A DNA stretch of 25,864 bases. Source: Anaerolinea sp. (GTDB taxonomy: Bacteria; Chloroflexota; Anaerolineae; Anaerolineales; Anaerolineaceae). Each line of letters opens with the position of its first letter. The first letter of the stretch is position 1. Location: NCBI GenBank assembly GCA_029975965.1, contig JARKOV010000148.1, forward strand, positions 1-25,864. The letters run 5' to 3'. The notes beneath the pieces are model-generated. The model did not search any database. It worked only from the letters and a program-made list of their open reading frames with translations, and was not told the origin of the DNA. Below are positions 22,377-25,864 of this stretch, one piece after another. The position numbers and the translations under genes are program-made.

Positions 22377-22410
22377 TTGACTAATTTCATAAATTAGCGT
22401 ATGCTAATTT
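22377..22410 (+). promoter_or_regulatory. Iron-operon promoter with iterated DtxR-type operator
   Basis: TTGACT (22377-22382), a 17-base spacer and TATGCT (22400-22405) form a good promoter. Three half-sites in alternating orientation cover its spacer and -10 box: CTAATTT (22381-22387), AAATTAG (22391-22397) and CTAATTT (22404-22410). The last two form the dyad AAATTAGC/GCTAATTT around GTAT, which fits the TTAG..CTAA pattern of DtxR/MntR boxes. A wider repeat, TATGAAATT (22355-22363) with AATTTCATA (22383-22391), reaches the divergent regulator gene. Confidence 0.78.
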
Positions 22411-22566
22411 TCGTAGATCGGTCAATGCGATTTCATTCTAACACATCACCCCGGCATGTCAAGAAAACGGTCTGTAACCCCACCCCAGTCGAACGCAGAT
22501 CCCCGGCTCACCCGCCGGGAGCTTTGCTCTGACTGTTATCTACCTCATTATTAAAAGGATCGCTGT

Positions 22567-23613
22567 ATGTCCATTTACCGTCTCGCTCTGAGCTTCATCA
22601 TCGTATCCATGGCGCTGGCAGCCTGCGCGCCGGGCAGCACGGTCGTTCCGGTCACCAACACCAACGCCGACCCGGCGCTGGGAAACCTGGTCATCTATTC
22701 CGGGCGCTCCGAACAGCTCATTCAGCCGGTCATCGATGCCTTTCGCGCCGCTCACCCAGGGGTCAACGTGCTGCTCAAAGCCGGCAGCAACAGCCAGATG
22801 GCCAATGCGCTGATCGAGGAGCGCGCCAACCCGCAGGCCGACCTGTTCATCACCACCGAGTTGTTCACCGTGCAAGCTCTCGCCCAGCAAGGCGTTTTCG
22901 AGGCCTACTTACCGGACGGCGCAGACCGCCTGCCGGCTGAATTTATCGGACCCGATAACTTGTGGGTGGGGCTGACCCGCCGCGCGCGGGTGATCATGTA
23001 CAACACCGACCTGGTTTCGGCGGAGGAGGCCCCCCGCTCGATCTTTGACCTGACCGACCCCCGGTGGAAAGGCCAGATCGCCGCAGCCGGCTCGACCAAC
23101 GGCTCGATGCAAGCGCAAATCGCCGCCATGCGCCAGCTCATCGGCGAAGCAGAGACCGAAGCGTGGGTGTCTGCGCTGTTAGCCAACCAGGTGACATTCT
23201 TTGGAGGTCACACCGACGTGCGCACGGCAGTCGGCGCGGGAGAGTTCAAAATCGGGCTGGTCAACCATTATTACTATTACCTTCAGCAAGCCGAGGGCAG
23301 CCCGGTGGGGATCGTCTTTCCCGATCAGGAAACCGGCCAGATTGGCCTGATCACCAACGCCACCGCCGCCGCCCTGGTCAAAGGTGGGGCCAACCCCGCG
23401 GCTGCGCGCGTCTTTCTGGACTACCTCGTCTCAGCCGACGGGCAAAAATTGTTCGCCGAATTGAACTACGAATATCCCCTGCTGCCCGGCGTGGCGTTGA
23501 ACCCGGCCGTCCAACCGCTCTCGGGCTACCGCCTGGCGAGTGTGGACGTGGTGGATGCCGCGCGCGACTTCGACCCGACCTTCGCGCTGATCGAAAGAGT
23601 CGGCCTGCCCTAG
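22567..23613 (+). CDS. Ferric iron ABC transporter substrate-binding lipoprotein
   Basis: A 348-residue FbpA/FutA-type binding protein. The signal peptide ends in an LAAC lipobox with Cys20. The mature domain starts LVIYSGRSEQLIQPVIDAF, the standard opening of the family. The iron-binding tyrosines lie in a run of four (NHYYYY, 235-238), where FbpA and FutA have two adjacent tyrosines, and an earlier MYNTD (144-148) is also standard. The ribosome site is AAAGGA, 6 bases before the ATG. It is first in a three-gene operon with a fused permease and an ATPase, under the DtxR-type operator. Ferric iron is the best substrate guess; related proteins for thiamine or phosphonates lack this tyrosine motif. 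Confidence 0.9.
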   Translation: MSIYRLALSFIIVSMALAACAPGSTVVPVTNTNADPALGNLVIYSGRSEQLIQPVIDAFRAAHPGVNVLLKAGSNSQMANALIEERANPQADLFITTELFTVQALAQQGVFEAYLPDGADRLPAEFIGPDNLWVGLTRRARVIMYNTDLVSAEEAPRSIFDLTDPRWKGQIAAAGSTNGSMQAQIAAMRQLIGEAETEAWVSALLANQVTFFGGHTDVRTAVGAGEFKIGLVNHYYYYLQQAEGSPVGIVFPDQETGQIGLITNATAAALVKGGANPAAARVFLDYLVSADGQKLFAELNYEYPLLPGVALNPAVQPLSGYRLASVDVVDAARDFDPTFALIERVGLP

Positions 23614-23637
23614 TCCGGGTTTTCGGCACACCGTTCG

Positions 23638-25272
23638 ATGCAGTTGCGCATCTCTGCTTTGCCCCACCTGATGCCTCGGCAACCCGCCAGCCCTAAGCTG
23701 TCGGTTGCCGCAGGGCTGGTGGCGCTGCTGGTCGCTGTGCCGCTGGTGTATATCCTGGTGCGCGCGGCCGGCGCGGAGCCGCAAGCCTGGGCGCGTCTTT
23801 TACAGGGGCGCATCTGGCAGTTGTTCGGCAACACCATGCTCCTCGTGGTATGCGTCACCGCCGGCACGCTGTTCATTGGCGTCGGCATGGCCTGGTTCAC
23901 CGAACGCACCGACCTCCCATTGCGCGGTGTGCTGCGCTGGATGCTGGCGCTGCCCCTGGCCATCCCGCCCTACATCGGGGGCATCGTCCACCTCGCTTTG
24001 TTGCGCCCACGTGGAGGGTTGATCCCCCGGCTGCTCGAGCAACTCGCCGGACAGCCGGTCGCCACCCCCAGCCCACTCGGTCTGTGGGGGGCGGCGTTCA
24101 TCTTGATCCTCTTTACTTACCCCTACGTTTACCTGTTAAGCGGCGCGGCTTTTCGGTCGCTCAACGCCTCGATGGAGGAAGCCGCCCGCACGCTGGGGCG
24201 CACGCCGTGGCAAATATTTTGGCAGGTCACCCTGCCCGCCCTGCGTCCCGGTTTGCTGGCCGGCGCGTTGCTGGTGGCGCTGGATATTCTGGCAGAATAC
24301 GGCACGGTGGCTTTGCTGCGCTACGAGACCTTTTCCTCCGCCATCTTTGTCCAGTTGGCCGGGCGCTACGACCGGTCGGCGGCTGCGGTGCTGAGCGGCG
24401 TGCTGGTCTTGACCGCGGTCCTCGTCCTGACCGCCGAGTTGCGCCTGCAAGGTCAGGCGCGCTTCACCCAGGTGGAGGGGAACTGGCGTCCCGCTGCCAT
24501 CCACCCATTGGGCCGGTGGCGTGTGCCTGTCTTCCTTCTGGTAGCGAGCGTGGTCGCCGCCGGCTTGCTGGTTCCCCTCGCAGTGCTCATCACCTGGAGT
24601 GTCCAGGCCCTCCGCGACCCGCTGGCACTGGGAAGCGTGCTGCGCACCGGCTCGCAGCCTTTCGCCAGCTTCGCCTGGAACAGCCTGTGGAGCTCGGCGT
24701 TGGCTGCGCTGCTGGCGGTCGGCCTGTCGGTACCGGTGGCGATGCTGGCGGTGCGTTATCCCGGGCGCTGGTCGCGCTTCGTCTCGCGTTTTTGCCAGGT
24801 GGGTTATGCCATCCCAGGGGTGGTGGTGGCGCTGAGCCTGGTGCTGCTGGTCAACCGTTTCCTCCCCATCCTCTATGCCACCCCGCTGCTCGTGGTGCTG
24901 GCTTACGTGCTGCGCCACATGCCCCAGGCGGTGCGCGCCAGCGAAGCCGCGCTGGGCAGGCTGTCCCCCACCCTCGAGGAGGCATCGCGCACGCTGGGAA
25001 GGAGCTCCCTCCAGACGCTATTCCAGGTGACCTTGCCCTTGATCTTGCCCGGACTGCTCGCCGGCGGAGGGTTGGTATTTCTCACCTCGCTCAAAGAGCT
25101 GCCTGCCACGCTGCTACTGCGCCCGGCCGGCTTCGACACCCTGGCGGTGCGCATCTGGATGTGGGCGGAGGAAGGTTTTTATCTCCAGGCGGCGCCTGCC
25201 GCGCTGTTGCTGGTTCTCGTTTCGGCCTTGCCGTTATTTTTCCTTTTGCGCAGGGAGATTATTTTCCGATGA
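23638..25272 (+). CDS. Ferric iron ABC transporter permease, fused double domain (FbpB type)
   Basis: A 544-residue permease with two homologous halves, as in FbpB/SfuB/HitB, each with about six membrane segments. The two EAA loops that dock on the ATPase are nearly the same: [21 protein letters not shown] near residue 180-200 and [21 protein letters not shown] near 447-467. The hydrophilic bridge around 275-295 joins the halves. The start codon is not certain: ATG at 23638 and ATG at 23671 are both in frame and neither has a good ribosome site; the membrane part begins just after the second. It lies 24 bases after the binding-protein stop and overlaps the ATPase gene by four bases (ATGA). 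Confidence 0.9.
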   Translation: MQLRISALPHLMPRQPASPKLSVAAGLVALLVAVPLVYILVRAAGAEPQAWARLLQGRIWQLFGNTMLLVVCVTAGTLFIGVGMAWFTERTDLPLRGVLRWMLALPLAIPPYIGGIVHLALLRPRGGLIPRLLEQLAGQPVATPSPLGLWGAAFILILFTYPYVYLLSGAAFRSLNASMEEAARTLGRTPWQIFWQVTLPALRPGLLAGALLVALDILAEYGTVALLRYETFSSAIFVQLAGRYDRSAAAVLSGVLVLTAVLVLTAELRLQGQARFTQVEGNWRPAAIHPLGRWRVPVFLLVASVVAAGLLVPLAVLITWSVQALRDPLALGSVLRTGSQPFASFAWNSLWSSALAALLAVGLSVPVAMLAVRYPGRWSRFVSRFCQVGYAIPGVVVALSLVLLVNRFLPILYATPLLVVLAYVLRHMPQAVRASEAALGRLSPTLEEASRTLGRSSLQTLFQVTLPLILPGLLAGGGLVFLTSLKELPATLLLRPAGFDTLAVRIWMWAEEGFYLQAAPAALLLVLVSALPLFFLLRREIIFR

Positions 25273-25864
25273 ACACACTCACCGTCAGCCGTTTAAGCAA
25301 GCGCTTCTCCGCGTTGAGCAGACCAGCCGTGAGCGACGTCACATTCGAGTTACAGCCGGATGAAATCCTGGCACTGGTCGGTCCGAGCGGATGCGGGAAA
25401 ACCACCATCCTGCGCCTGATCGCCGGGCTCGAGCGACCCGACGGCGGGAGCATCCATCTCAACGGGCGTGAAGTAGCTGGCCCCTCTGCTTTCGTCCGGC
25501 CGGAGCAGCGTGGCGTCGGCATGGTCTTCCAGGATCACGCGCTGTTCCCCCATCTGAGCGTCTATGCCAACGTCGCCTTTGGGCTGCGGGGGCGCGATCG
25601 CGAGACCGTCCGCCGCAAGGTTGACGAGATGCTCGACCTGGTCGGGCTGGCCGGTTTGGCGCAGCGCTATCCCCACGCTTTATCCGGCGGTGAGCGCCAG
25701 CGTGTGGCGCTGGCCCGCGCCCTGGCGCCCGGCCCGGCTTTGATCCTGCTGGACGAGCCTTTCTCCAGCCTGGACGCCGACTTGCGCCTGGCGATGCGCG
25801 AGCAAGTGCGCGAAATACTGAAAACGATGAACGCCACCGCCCTGTTCGTCACCCACGACCAGGA
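25269..25864 (+). CDS. Ferric iron ABC transporter ATP-binding protein (FbpC type), cut by the window end
   Basis: The first 198 residues of an ABC ATPase, open to the right edge. All nucleotide-binding motifs are present: Walker A GPSGCGKT (38-45), Q-loop Gln88 (VFQDH), signature LSGGERQR (138-145), Walker B LILLDEP (158-164), D-loop SSLDA and switch His196 (VTHDQ). It is closest in style to FbpC/PotA-type subunits. The C-terminal regulatory domain lies outside the window. The start overlaps the permease stop in an ATGA, so the two are translationally coupled. It completes the iron importer and is unlikely to serve the sugar permeases 18 kb away. Confidence 0.92.
   Translation, partial: MNTLTVSRLSKRFSALSRPAVSDVTFELQPDEILALVGPSGCGKTTILRLIAGLERPDGGSIHLNGREVAGPSAFVRPEQRGVGMVFQDHALFPHLSVYANVAFGLRGRDRETVRRKVDEMLDLVGLAGLAQRYPHALSGGERQRVALARALAPGPALILLDEPFSSLDADLRLAMREQVREILKTMNATALFVTHDQ

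Noticed and set aside
1..25864. CRISPR arrays, tRNA or rRNA genes
   Set aside because: No regularly spaced direct repeats, tRNA-like clover-leaf sequences or rRNA segments were noticed; the only repeats are the 105-base pair of copies and local hairpins. A small tRNA could be missed by eye but none was recognised.

Overview
This window comes from a GC-rich bacterial chromosome. It reads most like an Anaerolineae-type member of the Chloroflexota: secreted sugar-binding lipoproteins with twin-arginine signals, many short overlapping genes, GC-rich intergenic hairpins, and a transposase N-terminus of a type I associate with that phylum. This taxonomic call is inference from protein character, not a search result.

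Layout. The left edge (1-186) is the N-terminus of a transposase on the minus strand. Next come a 105-base repeat (291-395), a conserved cysteine-bearing protein of unknown function (527-1885) and, convergent to it, a secreted two-domain protein with a run of 22 threonines (2063-2788, minus). The core is a long plus-strand cluster (3096-15726): a GntR/HutC regulator with a near-ideal promoter and a DasR/NagR-like operator; a sugar-binding lipoprotein and two permeases with no ATPase; a GH4 glycosidase; a zinc-type corrinoid methyltransferase of the UroD/MtaA fold; an MttB-family methyltransferase; a SIS-domain sugar isomerase/deaminase; a second GH4 enzyme; a BadF/NagK-type kinase; and a phytanoyl-CoA-dioxygenase-like enzyme. 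A hairpin-rich spacer carrying the second repeat copy separates this from a TIM-barrel sugar isomerase/epimerase (16043-16876) and an HtrA-type protease (17206-18426).

On the minus strand, 18483-19865 encodes an MtaB (methanol:corrinoid methyltransferase) homologue with all three zinc ligands, driven by a consensus promoter whose -35 box lies in a LacI-type palindrome. Behind it are a MoaD/ThiS-like protein with a Gly-Gly tail overlapping a six-Asp-box beta-propeller gene, then a DtxR-family metal regulator. The DtxR gene is divergent from a ferric-iron ABC operon (binding lipoprotein, fused double permease, ATPase cut by the window end) whose -10 box is buried in an iterated operator.

Working hypothesis: the cluster imports a glycoside, opens it with NAD-dependent GH4 chemistry, phosphorylates and isomerises the (amino)sugar, and passes a methyl group released from the substrate (methyl ether, methyl ester, methylamine or methanol) to a corrinoid system. 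The methyl-transfer part is inferred. No corrinoid protein, corrinoid reactivase or methyltetrahydrofolate gene lies in the window.
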